DNA of 27,480 bases from Gnetum montanum (lineage: Eukaryota > Streptophyta > Gnetopsida > Gnetales > Gnetaceae). The DNA lies in contig MNCI01029111.1 in the NCBI GenBank assembly GCA_015680685.1, positions 1 to 27,480 of the forward strand, in the 5' to 3' direction. Positions within the stretch are counted from its first letter, which is position 1; each line of letters starts with the position of its first letter. Both the position numbers and the translations under genes were made by a program. This document shows positions 19,323 to 27,480 of the stretch, one piece after another. The notes beneath the pieces are model-generated. The model was not told the DNA's origin and did no database searches. It saw only the letters and a list, made by a program, of their open reading frames with translations.

Positions 19323-20009
19323 TTGATTGTTCTCACTGCTTGACATGAATATCAAAATTTACTTGGAGGATATTTTATTTGTAAAATAAATTTAAATATA
19401 GCATTTTATTAAAACATATGTTGAGGATTAGAAAAATATGTAAAATAAAGAAATAAAAATTAATAAATACTTAAAGCTAAGAAACAAAATATTGTGAAAA
19501 TAAGAATATAGTATCACATTTATGGAATATTTATTATAAATTTATTACCTCATTACATCCAAAAGAAACATAAGAATACTTAACTTTTTCTTATTTCTTA
19601 TTGCTAATCACTCTTCCCACCCTAATTTATAGTTGTTTAATGGAAAGAAAATTAGGTGCTAGTTAGAATTATATATATATATAGTTGAAGTAGTTGGGAT
19701 TTTTTTTCTCAATCTTTTGTCCATTGTCATATAGAAAAGATTCGACTCATTAAGTAGCAAGTTTGTAGCACTCAAGAGGATAATAGTGATGAGCAGAAAT
19801 ATATGTGGTGGACCCACTTGGGGATACAAGTTGTTAAACCTAATATTTGTAAGGGTCAAGTTTCCTATAAAGGTACTACTAGCTTAGTGGTGACATCCCC
19901 TATGACTCTAAGTTTTGCGATTGCTAATAGTATTTTTGAGGTTAAGATGGAAGCCCACTTGGACAATACTATTGATAGTGATAGGACTATTCATGGTTAT
20001 TTTAAAGAT

Positions 20010-20700
20010 TAAGCAACCTATTAGATGCCTAACTCTTAATAAACTTTGAATTTAAGGCATAAACCCCAAACTTATAGAGTTGTAACATTATAGGGCAACA
20101 ACCCTTAAGATATTCATATTAGCAAATGTCACAATCATCATCTTCAAATTCAAAGTTTATGACCTATTCAAATACAGATGCTTTTCCTTTTTGCTAGTAG
20201 TAGTCCCTTCATGTATCCTTGTTCTTTCTCTTTTCTTTATCCTTGGCTCTTTTTTTTTTTTGCTTTCTATTCCATAATCTTTAATGTTATTTGGATTGGT
20301 AAGGTTCTTCTTTTTACCATTTCCTTTAACAATGCTCCCTTCTCTAGCTCACAAAGATAGACATTCTTTTTGTGGATAGAGGAGTTCCTATTATATACCT
20401 CTATGTCCTATCTTTTCTTAAGTTTTTCTTTCTTCTTTTCCACATGATCAATTAATCTCTTGATTTGATGGGCTTTCATTTTTGATAATCTTCCTTAGGT
20501 ATAAACCCCAAGAGTTTCTCTTGTATTGTTTCTAAGTTTATCTATGATGTGGTGCAACTGCTTCATTTGAGATAAGTGATGGCCTAGGCATCTATCTAGT
20601 AGAGAATAATATCTACCTAGTGTTACATAAAGGAATTCATAATTGTCTTTTTTTCCACCCTTGGATCGACTTTCTCAAGTTGGACACTTGAAAATAGCTT
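20010..20700 (-). pseudogene. gag of the right arm, 3' portion (split from 21706-22426 by the solo LTR)
   Basis: Minus-strand reading matches left-arm gag from the FQVFNLRK-equivalent onward, including a YYSLLDRCLGHHLS-like stretch, a Lys-rich linker and the FEDDGC-containing C-terminal part (about 20160-20110). It joins exactly to the 21706-22426 part once the LTR and one 5-bp target copy are removed. Scattered stops and indels make it non-functional. Confidence 0.65.
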
Positions 20701-20701
20701 T
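20697..20701 (+). repeat. degenerate target duplication of the solo LTR (left; partner 21701-21705)
   Basis: GCTTT here and AGTTT at 21701-21705 flank the LTR. They match at three of five bases, but removing LTR plus one 5-mer gives a gap-free alignment with the unoccupied left-arm site (CATTT on the complementary strand of 17198-17202). The duplication is old and mutated. Confidence 0.55.
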
Positions 20702-21700
20702 TAATGAAGCATCGGTTGGCTACATTGACATAGCCATGCTAAGGTAGATGCCTTGATGCAAATGCCTTGATGTATGCCGTTGCATTTGTTGGCTACGTTG
20801 ATGCAGCTATGTTGAGGCAGATGCATCAACGCAGATACCTTGATGCTTGTCGTTGCATCTATTTGAATAACAAGTTAATTTTTTTCATCTTCGATATCAG
20901 ATACCCAATATTGGGGGCTAAGATGCAATGTTAGATATTTGATATCGCGAGATGTGTGCCGACCTATAAGTATAGTAGTTGGGCTCATGATTTAGCATAA
21001 GTTAGTCAATAGAGTAGTCGAACTCTTGTAGTTTTGTTTTGTAGTCTTAGAAAATAGCTAGCGAGTGCTTGTAGTGTGGATCTGAGTAAGTTGTATAGTG
21101 TACCTAGACACATTTCATGAACGGCAATAAGATTGAGATTGATTCTTATTCATTGCAACACTTTGACTTAGATTAGATTTATGTTCCATGCAATTTACTT
21201 TTCATGTTCTTAGTTAATATTTACATTTCCATACATATTAATGAATTGGTAGAATGAGCGCAACCAATTTCAATCATAAACACATATTCACTTGGTAACT
21301 GCAACAACATTATTGCTTGGTTCTCATAGTAGCATAGCACTTGGTAATCCTAGTAGTGGATATGTGGGTTCAAGATGTGTATGAAAAGCTGGGAACAAAC
21401 ACTCATTGCTCGTAGACTAGTTTAGAATTTACTTTCCATTGTTAATTAGTTTAAATAACTGATTTCTTTATTGTCATTAGGAGTAGCATAAGGTTGAACA
21501 ACATCAATTATCATATGCCTCACTTTGAACTAAATCATACGTGACAAAGGTACCACTAGTCCAAGTGGGAAGAAAATGAACTATGATCGAGACATAACAA
21601 TTCACATGCACAACTAGTCCCATCCACAGAATTCGACCAAATCATGTGTGAATGCTTTTGATTTGTATGGTTGGGCATAGAAGTACCTCTCCACTCATCA
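20702..21700 (+). repeat. solo family-A LTR
   Basis: It starts TAATGAAGCATCGG (first G of TGATGAAG mutated) and ends CCACTCATCA, 999 bp. It aligns with 8371-9378 from the CATGATTTAGCATAAG region onward. U3 carries its own 73-bp tandem duplication (20716-20861, TTGGCTAC(A/G)TTGA...) not present in the other LTRs. The TATA position is TATAAGTA at 20965-20972. Gag flanks it on both sides in the opposite orientation and no PBS follows it, so it is the remnant of LTR-LTR recombination of a full element inserted into the right arm. Confidence 0.82.
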
Positions 21701-21705
21701 AGTTT

Positions 21706-22426
21706 GATATTTATCATTGAATAGATTCAACATCATACTCTACCTTTTGATGGATTCCAACTCCAAGGACAAGTACCAACTTTCAACTTTTTTAATGAGT
21801 ATCTTATGGAAGATTTTTAGCTTTTACCATTCATTATCTATGTTTTTCAAGGTGCAAACATCATGGAAGGCTTGCAAATGGTGTTGTGGATCTACATTGT
21901 AGCCTACCTTAAACTTAGGAAAGTTATTCATATTCAGCTTTTTGATTCAACTATTCTTTTGATGCTTGGTAAAAATTTAGATTACCTCCATGATTTTAAT
22001 CATGCTCCAAGTAGCAAGTAATGCTTCATCATAATCATCATGCTCCTCATGGTTCCTATCATGATCATGCTTCCTTTGTTGTTGCTTACTATGCCTTTGT
22101 TTATGTTAATGTTCAACTTCCTACTAACATCTATCTTCTCTTCTACCATTTTCCCAATGGCCTCGTTTATTATTTCCACTAGGTCTTCAATTATTGCCCC
22201 TCTTATCTTGGTTACATTAACTCTAGTTAGAACTTAATAGTAAGGATGAAGAGGATGAAGATGAAGAACTATGAGAGTTATACCATCTTATTTTCCTTTT
22301 GTGATCCCTTTTATGTGCACTAGTAGGGGTCCTATTGATCGTGACCAATGTGATTATATCATATAGAATGTAGTATGATCTAGTCACAAACTTTGAAGAT
22401 GATATTAAGTGGATTGCCAAGAACAC
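21706..22426 (-). pseudogene. gag of the right arm, 5' portion
   Basis: Reading leftward from 22426: HKRDHKRKIRWYNSHSSSSS (Ser run), then after stops a His/Lys/Asn-rich part, LNMNNFPKFKVGYNVDPQHH, LQAFHDVCTLKNI, KILIKKVESWYLSLELESI and SMMLNLFNE. It aligns with both the left-arm gag and the family-A gag (LQAFHDACTLKNI, DEVESWYRSLEL). The Ser-rich N-terminus and the ESWY core are best preserved here. The frame continues at 20696 beyond the solo LTR. Confidence 0.7.
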
Positions 22427-22429
22427 TCA

Positions 22430-23700
22430 CATATGTTGTTGTGTTTATTAAACAATGGAAAACCCATGCTACCATGGTGGGGAATAGAGAGTATTTATAA
22501 TTTTATATTTACTAAGTTTTATGGATTTTATGAATATGAGAATAAAATAATAATAAACACTCATGTATTGTAATTTCTTGTGGGGATAGATGTAATGCTC
22601 ATAATCAGTCATACATGTTGCAATCCCTTATAAAACAAGTGCAACATCACACACAAAATCCAATAAATGACCCTTAGTCACAACCTTAATGGTCCAACAC
22701 CATGTTGTATAGTTATGATCTTCTTAGATAAGGATGAATTATCACAGCTTAATGAAATGGAAATAAATAAACATTTTTATTATTTTAATGTTTAAGGCAT
22801 TAAAAGTAGAACAAAGGGAAAACTAGGAGCTTTATTCACTATGCAAACATTGGACTCCATATTAACTAAAAAATTCTAGGCTACGTAAACAAGGTAGCAC
22901 TCTCATAGAGTCTAGTCGCACTTGTGAAAGTGATGACTTAAAATACACATATAAGACAAAAAGGATATTAACTTAGCCAAGGGAGGATGAGTTCTTCACA
23001 CAAACCAAATGTTAAAAGCTAAATAAAATGTCTAAGTATGAATTTCCATGTGTGAGAGCTCATCCCAGGTATTTATAATTTTCACAAGATAACGTTAGAG
23101 GTTCGGTAGCACCTAGGCATCAACAAAGGTCTATTATCATAGCCTAGGCCAACTTGAGTCACATCACAAGCGTAGTGGAAGCCTAGTAGGGGGTGCATTA
23201 GCATCCCTATAACAATATAGGAGATGCACTAATGTAGGGTAGTTAGTGCATCTCCTTCTCCAACTCATATTTTTCACCACCAATTTTAGATAAAAGTTGG
23301 AACACCAAGGAATATGTTGATAGGATCCTAGAATGCTCAAACAAAGATGAAAGTGTTTTAAGAAACCCAATACATGCACAAAACCTAGAAGTATAACATA
23401 GGAGGAAAGGATGTAAACATGGAAGGTATAAACCTTAGCCAAACATGCTAGAACTACAATAATAAGGCATGTAGATTACTTCTTGAACTTAAGGCTTACA
23501 ATGAACTTACAAAATGTTATTAGACAACTTATCATTCCTCCATGATTGAGTAAAGCTAGTCCCATAGCTTTAACATCTACATCCAAGATACAAAATGGGA
23601 ACTCGACACATGACAGGATTGATGTGGAGGAATTACAACTATATAAAAATATAGAACCTTATTGAGAAGTGCTAGGGGATAGTAGCTAAGAATAAAATCC
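22430..23700 (-). other. gag leader and ORF1-gag spacer, right arm
   Basis: This is the inverse counterpart of 16005-16450 and 7500-8370, continuous here because the composite insertion is absent. Short frames such as minus 23442-23164 correspond to equally short frames in the left arm but share no coding constraint that I can see. Confidence 0.55.
22870..22874 (-). other. paralogous empty target site for the composite insertion
   Basis: The minus strand reads ...GTAGCCTAGA-ATTTT-TTAGTTAATATGGAG. Joining 8351-8370 to 16005-16019 with one ATTGT gives GTAGCTTGGA-ATTGT-TTACTCGATATGGAG, the same length with substitutions only. Confidence 0.85.
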
Positions 23701-25464
23701 CCTTGACATGCATATTTGGTAAGGAAAAAATCGAAAGTGCTTGGTATGGACATGTGGAATCTCTACAATTGCATTTCAAGGTCCATCACCCCTGGCTTAG
23801 AGCTATCAATTTTGCTCATGCATCAATTCCTGCTCTCATAGTAGCACTTATCTTCATTCCTCATCATCCATTTGGAATTGTGAGAGCTAATGTTGGGCAA
23901 CCTTCAACTTGATCATAGCTCGATGTAATTTCTTCTTACTTATGAGAGCTCATGTTGGGCAACCTCCAACTTGACTATTGCTTGATAAAGTCTTTTATCT
24001 AGCTTAGTGTGTGATCTACCTATAGAAATTTGAACTATGTATAAATATATTCTCCCCTCTACCTGCATATCTTTTTCTACCTCCTTGAGTCTCCTCTTAA
24101 GGATTGCAACTACTGCTTCATGCTAGAGCATGTACATGTTCTTTAAGAGATCCATCTTTTCCTATAGGGTTGGCTTACTTGTGACTAATTATCAAATTTT
24201 GGCATGCAAGGTGTTGAATTTCTCCTTCAACTCATACCTTTCTCTTATTACAGGTTCATTTAGCAAAATTACAAGTTTGTGCAATATACACACCTCAAAA
24301 TTCTAGGTCACATGCTTAATCAAATGAATCTTTTTAAACTTATTAGTGTCCCTGGTTGTCTTTTCTACCATCTCCTGCTACAAGTTCTGGTGCTCCTTTT
24401 CCATATGAAGGTATTTATCTTAAAATTGGATCATGATTTAACTTTTATCCTCAAGTCTTTATACTTGCTAGGAAAGTAAGTGTACCTATTTTTCTTTTTC
24501 CTATCTCATTTTCCCCCATTCCTAGGACCGATGCTTTAACATTTGAATCTACCTCTTCAAAACATCTTTTATAAATAGAGCTTCTTCTACCACCTAACAT
24601 GCCTTGAATAATTCATATTGCAAGTGCTCAATCAATACTTCTGAAGTAATTATGAAAGGTACCAGTACCAATGGTGTACTAGTTTCTAACTACTTTTGTA
24701 ACCATTATAACTCTATCTAACTCCTATGCAACTCCCTCAAATAGAAGGTTCTATCAACATCGGCAATTTTTAGCTCAGCATGTACTTTAACAAGTTTGAT
24801 CTCCATTGTGATATCAATGTCTCTCAATGGCAACTTGATGCCTATATAAACTCTTTACTCCCCTTCTACCTAGTGGCTAATCCCAAGTTGATTAGTAGGT
24901 ATCTAGAGGACTTCTATAGCATGTTGGACATTTTGCATGTTGCACCTTGACCTATGCGATGAGAAAACACTCTTTGATGGAACATGGGTACGAGATTGAA
25001 TAGGGGAATCTTGATGATCCATGGGTGGATCATTTAGCAAGGAAGAAGAAAATGTGAAAAGATCCTTCCTTATAGCTTCCCTACCCACCATGGCTTTCAT
25101 CATGCATAGAAATTTGCTGCCAAGATCCTACAATCCTTTAATATGAATTATGGTAGCTTACCCCTCACGTTCAATGTGTATAATGAGCCAAAAGCCATTA
25201 CCAAGAATAGATTTCTAGCTTTGCTTGATGTTGAAACAAGGTGGTCAAGTGATTGATCTACTAGGTTGCTGCACCTACATATGTTGTGAAGCTTGAGGTA
25301 TAGAGTGTGCTCATGTTTTGTACATGCAAAGCTGGTTTGATGGTCCAATGTGTGATGCCTTTATTGGAAGGCATCTCATCTCCTAAATCGAGTACTATCC
25401 TAACAACCTTAAGATGTCATCTTAGTGCTACCACCATAACATTATCCTAGTCCACCATTCTTGC
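23700..25464 (-). pseudogene. ORF1 remnant of the right arm (C-terminal, coiled-coil part)
   Basis: It is the inverse of 5826-7480. Minus 25103-24903 reads MMKAMVGREAIRKDLFTFSS, then a PPMDHQDSP-like and PSKSVFSSHRSRCNMQNVQ stretch. The left-arm equivalent at 6192 reads MMKAMMSGEAIRKDLFTFSP, so this part evolved from a coding ancestor. The downstream part (24880-23880) is Lys/Glu/Leu-rich, a probable coiled coil, and retains the roughly 62-bp internal duplication (ACATGAGCTCTCA twice). The N-terminal part present at 4912-5825 in the left arm is missing. Confidence 0.5.
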
Positions 25465-25468
25465 ATTC

Positions 25469-25900
25469 AAGGTTATGGAAGAGAAAGCGAAAAAAGAAAG
25501 AGCCAAGGATAAAGAAAGGAGAAAGAACAAGAATACATGAAGGAACTACTACCAACAAAAAGGAAAAGCATTTGTAGTTGAAGAGGTTGTAAACTTCGAA
25601 TTTGAAGATGATGGTTGTGAACTTTGCTAATATGAATATCTTAAGGATTGTTACACTATAATGTTATACCTCCAAAAGTTTGGGGTTTATGTCTTAAACT
25701 CAAAGTTTATCAAGATGTAGACACCCAGGAGGTTATCTTATCTATAACGCACCTACTGATTAGTATTTTTCAAGTCAAGTCTCAAGCTAGCAATGCTTTA
25801 TTGACATTTAGTAATCTTCTTCAACTAATGAAACCTTGGACTAGTAATGTTGCTAGAAACTTTGCTTAGCTTATGTTTGAGCCTTGGCATTGCTCTCTAA
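25469..25900 (+). repeat. third, partial copy of the gag-end region, + orientation
   Basis: 25469-25760 matches 17681-17975 (for example AAAGCATTTGTAGTTGAAGAGG, then the FEDDGC-coding segment). 25760-25900 matches the reverse complement of about 19335-19165. It is thus collinear with the right arm read on the minus strand, with about 650 bp deleted. It stands back-to-back with the right arm at 25465-25468 and is cut at 25900 by the family-B LTR. The ORF 25648-25869 lies in it but is a shifted frame. Confidence 0.75.
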
Positions 25901-26014
25901 TGAGATGTGATATCGCATGCACTGCGATATCATGTACGTGATATCGCGATCGTCGCGATATCGCGTCGTCCCCTACGATATCGCGTATGCGATATCGTGG
26001 TCCACCACCAAATC

Positions 26015-26022
26015 TATAAATA
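26015..26022 (+). promoter_or_regulatory. TATA box of family-B 5' LTR
   Basis: TATAAATA lies in the conserved context TCTATAAATAAGAGGTGGC, about 115 bp into the LTR and directly downstream of the GATATC cluster. It is the likely core promoter driving element RNA. Confidence 0.7.
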
Positions 26023-26188
26023 AGAGGTGGCACTCCCCTCATTTCTCATCCTAGTTTAGAAGTAGGGAAACTCTGGCAGTTTGATCACTCCAGAGATAGA
26101 TTATTTTCCATGCAGCCGTAGTAGGAGTCCTAGAGTGAACGGATCTTTATTCAAGCAACATTGTACCTGAACACAAGTTGTGTACGGC

Positions 26189-26194
26189 AATAAA
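26189..26194 (+). promoter_or_regulatory. polyadenylation signal of family-B LTR
   Basis: AATAAA lies in GTACGGCAATAAAGATG, about 170 bp after the TATA box, the usual place for the R-region signal. The family-A LTRs have a similar CAATAA(A/G)AT motif at the same relative position (near 8826). Confidence 0.55.
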
Positions 26195-26941
26195 GATGAA
26201 CTTGATTGGATAAACCTTGCAGTGCATGGAATAGGATTTTATTTAAATGTTATTTATTACTTTCCTAGAATGCGGTATGAGTACGACTTGATTACGAGCA
26301 TCTAAGGATGTGTACGGTTAGTCAAGGAATCTACTACTCGTTGCATGTGGTATGAGTACGAATTGATTACAAGCATCTCGTGTGACTACTTGGTAACCTA
26401 GTGGCGTATCGAGGATCTACACTTGGTAATCTCAGTGGTAGTCATGCACAGTAGATGTGTACGGTTAGTCAAGGAATCAGCTACTCATCGCATGTAGGCT
26501 AGATAGATTCTCTCAATCCTTTCCTCCTAGTTAGGTGCCTCAGTACGACCACTTCGAGCACGTGCATTACACGCGATGATCCCAACAACAATTAGCGTTT
26601 GGTAGTCGCGGTTGCATTGGTTCAGGGTGTGTACGGTAAGTGGGAACAGATGCTGATGCTAGTTAATTTAGACTTAGTCCTTAGTTAGAGTTAGTTAACT
26701 CTCTCAACCCTTCACCTTGATAGCATAGGAGAAAAACCATAAAAGACCATAAAAATCATATACCTTGGACTTACTTAACCATACACCGTGACAACAACAA
26801 GTAAGTCTGGGAAGACAACGAATGATTAACCCCAAGTGTTCCATGGGGTGTTTAGTCATTTAGTCTATGGAGTTCGACCAGATCGTGCATGTTACGCTCG
26901 TTTCGTATGGTTGAGTGTAGGGGTACCTTGCCACTCATCAT

Positions 26942-26959
26942 TGGCACCGTTGCCGAGGA
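26942..26959 (+). promoter_or_regulatory. primer-binding site for tRNA-Asp (family-B element)
   Basis: TGGCACCGTTGCCGAGGA lies one base after the LTR end. It differs from the 3' end complement of plant tRNA-Asp (TGGCGCCGTTGCCGGGGA) at two positions, both G-to-A. It is the best-preserved PBS in the window. Confidence 0.88.
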
Positions 26960-27080
26960 CTAAGTGTTTGTGCACCGAATAGAACATAAGGGATATCACT
27001 CATATTGTTGTGAGCCTTAACAAACCTTCGGGTTAATCAAGACAAAAATTATATAACGGTGAATTAGCACACCAATAACA

Positions 27081-27480
27081 ATGCCTTCTTCTCATAAGAG
27101 CAACTCACCACCTAAGGACCATACACGAGACAGTCGACAACATAAAAAACATAACTCAAATCAGCCAAGTCCTAAACAATACAAGATAGTTTATACTCAT
27201 CCCAATGAGTATATTCCAGACTTCACTTTTATCCTCCATCAAGACGAATAGCTGTGATGGAGAGATTTGCAAGGTAACATTGTGTTATCCCCAGACCGAT
27301 CAATTTCTCGCATGCTTTTCTGTGCCTTAGCACAGATTGGCATGTCTGAACTATATGCTGAATACGTTGCGGAAGACTTTGATATGAGGGATTATTATCC
27401 CACAGATGCCCAACATATGAGAGACTTAAGACAGAAGAGTCAACATGCACTGTTGAAGGGCAAGGTCTTGCACGTCCTTA
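27081..27480 (+). pseudogene. gag N-terminus of the family-B element (two in-frame stops; continues beyond window)
   Basis: The ATG at 27081 lies 121 bp after the PBS. The first 56 codons are rich in Ser, Lys, His, Asn and Pro (MPSSHKSNSPPKDHTRDSRQ), followed by YTHPNEYIPDFTFILHQDE. A TAG at 27249-27251 and a TGA at 27255-27257 follow, and the same frame then stays open to the window end with well-composed coding (SISRMLFCALAQIGMSELYA, QHMRDLRQKSQHALLKGKVL). Both stops fit C-to-T decay of CAG and CGA. It is assigned to gag by position; it does not resemble the family-A gag N-terminus, and the core gag domain would lie further right. Confidence 0.6.

Larger units (their letters stand above)
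19323..25464 (-). repeat. right arm of the giant inverted duplication (interrupted by solo LTR 20702-21700)
   Basis: The reverse complement of this arm is collinear with 5826-8370 plus 16005-18631. It lacks the 7.6-kb composite insertion; the junction TAGAATTTTTTAGTTAATATGG (minus, around 22880-22859) is the intact pre-insertion site. In exchange it carries a 999-bp LTR absent from the left arm. Both insertions therefore post-date the duplication. Confidence 0.85.
25901..26940 (+). repeat. family-B 5' LTR (1,040 bp)
   Basis: It runs from TGAGATGTGATATCGC to GCCACTCATCA. U3 (25905-26005) contains six GATATC palindromes within about 100 bp, mostly flanked by GC or CG. TATAAATA lies at 26015-26022 and AATAAA at 26189-26194, giving R between about 26045 and 26215. 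U5 holds nested duplications: GGTATGAGTACGA(C/A)TTGATTAC at 26274 and 26349, and GATGTGTACGGTTAGTCAAG at 26307 and 26454. The 2527-3246 copy lacks both the AATAAA segment and these duplications. Confidence 0.85.
25901..27480 (+). mobile_element. family-B LTR retrotransposon, 5' end (runs out of the window)
   Basis: 5' LTR 25901-26940, PBS 26942-26959, leader, and gag from 27081. It retains many CG dinucleotides, unlike the rest of the window, and its gag has only two stops in 133 codons, so it looks the youngest element here. Homology of the flank to the third repeat copy ends exactly at 25900. The expected 5-bp target duplicate of TCTAA (25896-25900) would lie beyond the window. Confidence 0.85.

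Noticed and set aside
22040-22237. 65-codon + strand ORF with hydrophobic composition as a membrane peptide
   Set aside because: It is the antisense shadow of the His/Ser-rich gag N-terminus.
2527-26940. The two family-B LTRs as the ends of one 24-kb element
   Set aside because: The left one has a polypurine tract upstream (3' LTR) and the right one a PBS downstream (5' LTR). They belong to two different elements pointing out of the window.

Overview
This window looks like nuclear DNA of a seed plant with a large, transposon-filled genome. It is AT-rich and contains no recognisable host gene, no prokaryotic gene organisation and no live protein-coding gene. Plant Ty3/gypsy-type LTR retrotransposon parts dominate it. 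They are primed by tRNA-Asp (primer-binding sites of the TGGCGCCGTTGCCGGGGA type), have LTRs of about 0.7-1.0 kb bounded by TGATGA...TCATCA, and carry gag fragments riddled with stop codons that mostly look like C-to-T decay of CAG, CGA or CAA codons. The species cannot be named from the sequence. All homologies below were found by reading the sequence by eye; no percentages were computed.

Layout. (1) 1-3246: 3' end of a family-B LTR element in + orientation. It has a decayed aspartic-protease fragment at the left edge, a pol-less remainder, a polypurine tract at 2512-2526 and the 3' LTR at 2527-3246. (2) 3247-4911: AT-rich, nothing recognised. (3) 4912-25464: an old internal retroelement region, an extra ORF (ORF1) followed by gag, present as a giant inverted duplication. 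The left arm is 5826-8370 plus 16005-18631, the right arm is 19323-25464, and a 0.7-kb spacer separates them. The left arm was later interrupted by a 7.6-kb composite insertion (8371-15999), and the right arm by a solo LTR (20702-21700). Each arm preserves the empty site for the insertion in the other. (4) 25469-25900: a third, partial copy of the gag-end region, turned back to + orientation and cut by the next insertion. (5) 25901-27480: 5' LTR, PBS and the start of gag of the youngest-looking family-B element, which runs out of the window.

The most remarkable object is the composite insertion 8371-15999. It reads: LTR (+), then a nearly full-length tRNA-Asp in antisense including the complement of its non-genomic CCA, then LTR (-), a gag-only internal region (-) and LTR (-). 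The whole unit is flanked by a perfect 5-bp target duplication (ATTGT), with a paralogous empty site at 22870-22874. I read it as a fossil of aberrant reverse transcription. The tRNA primer appears to have been copied through to near its 5' end, this product was joined tail-to-tail to another cDNA, and the dimer was integrated by its two U3 ends. The 1-kb inverted LTRs around a ~72-bp tRNA loop could also form a hairpin transcript.
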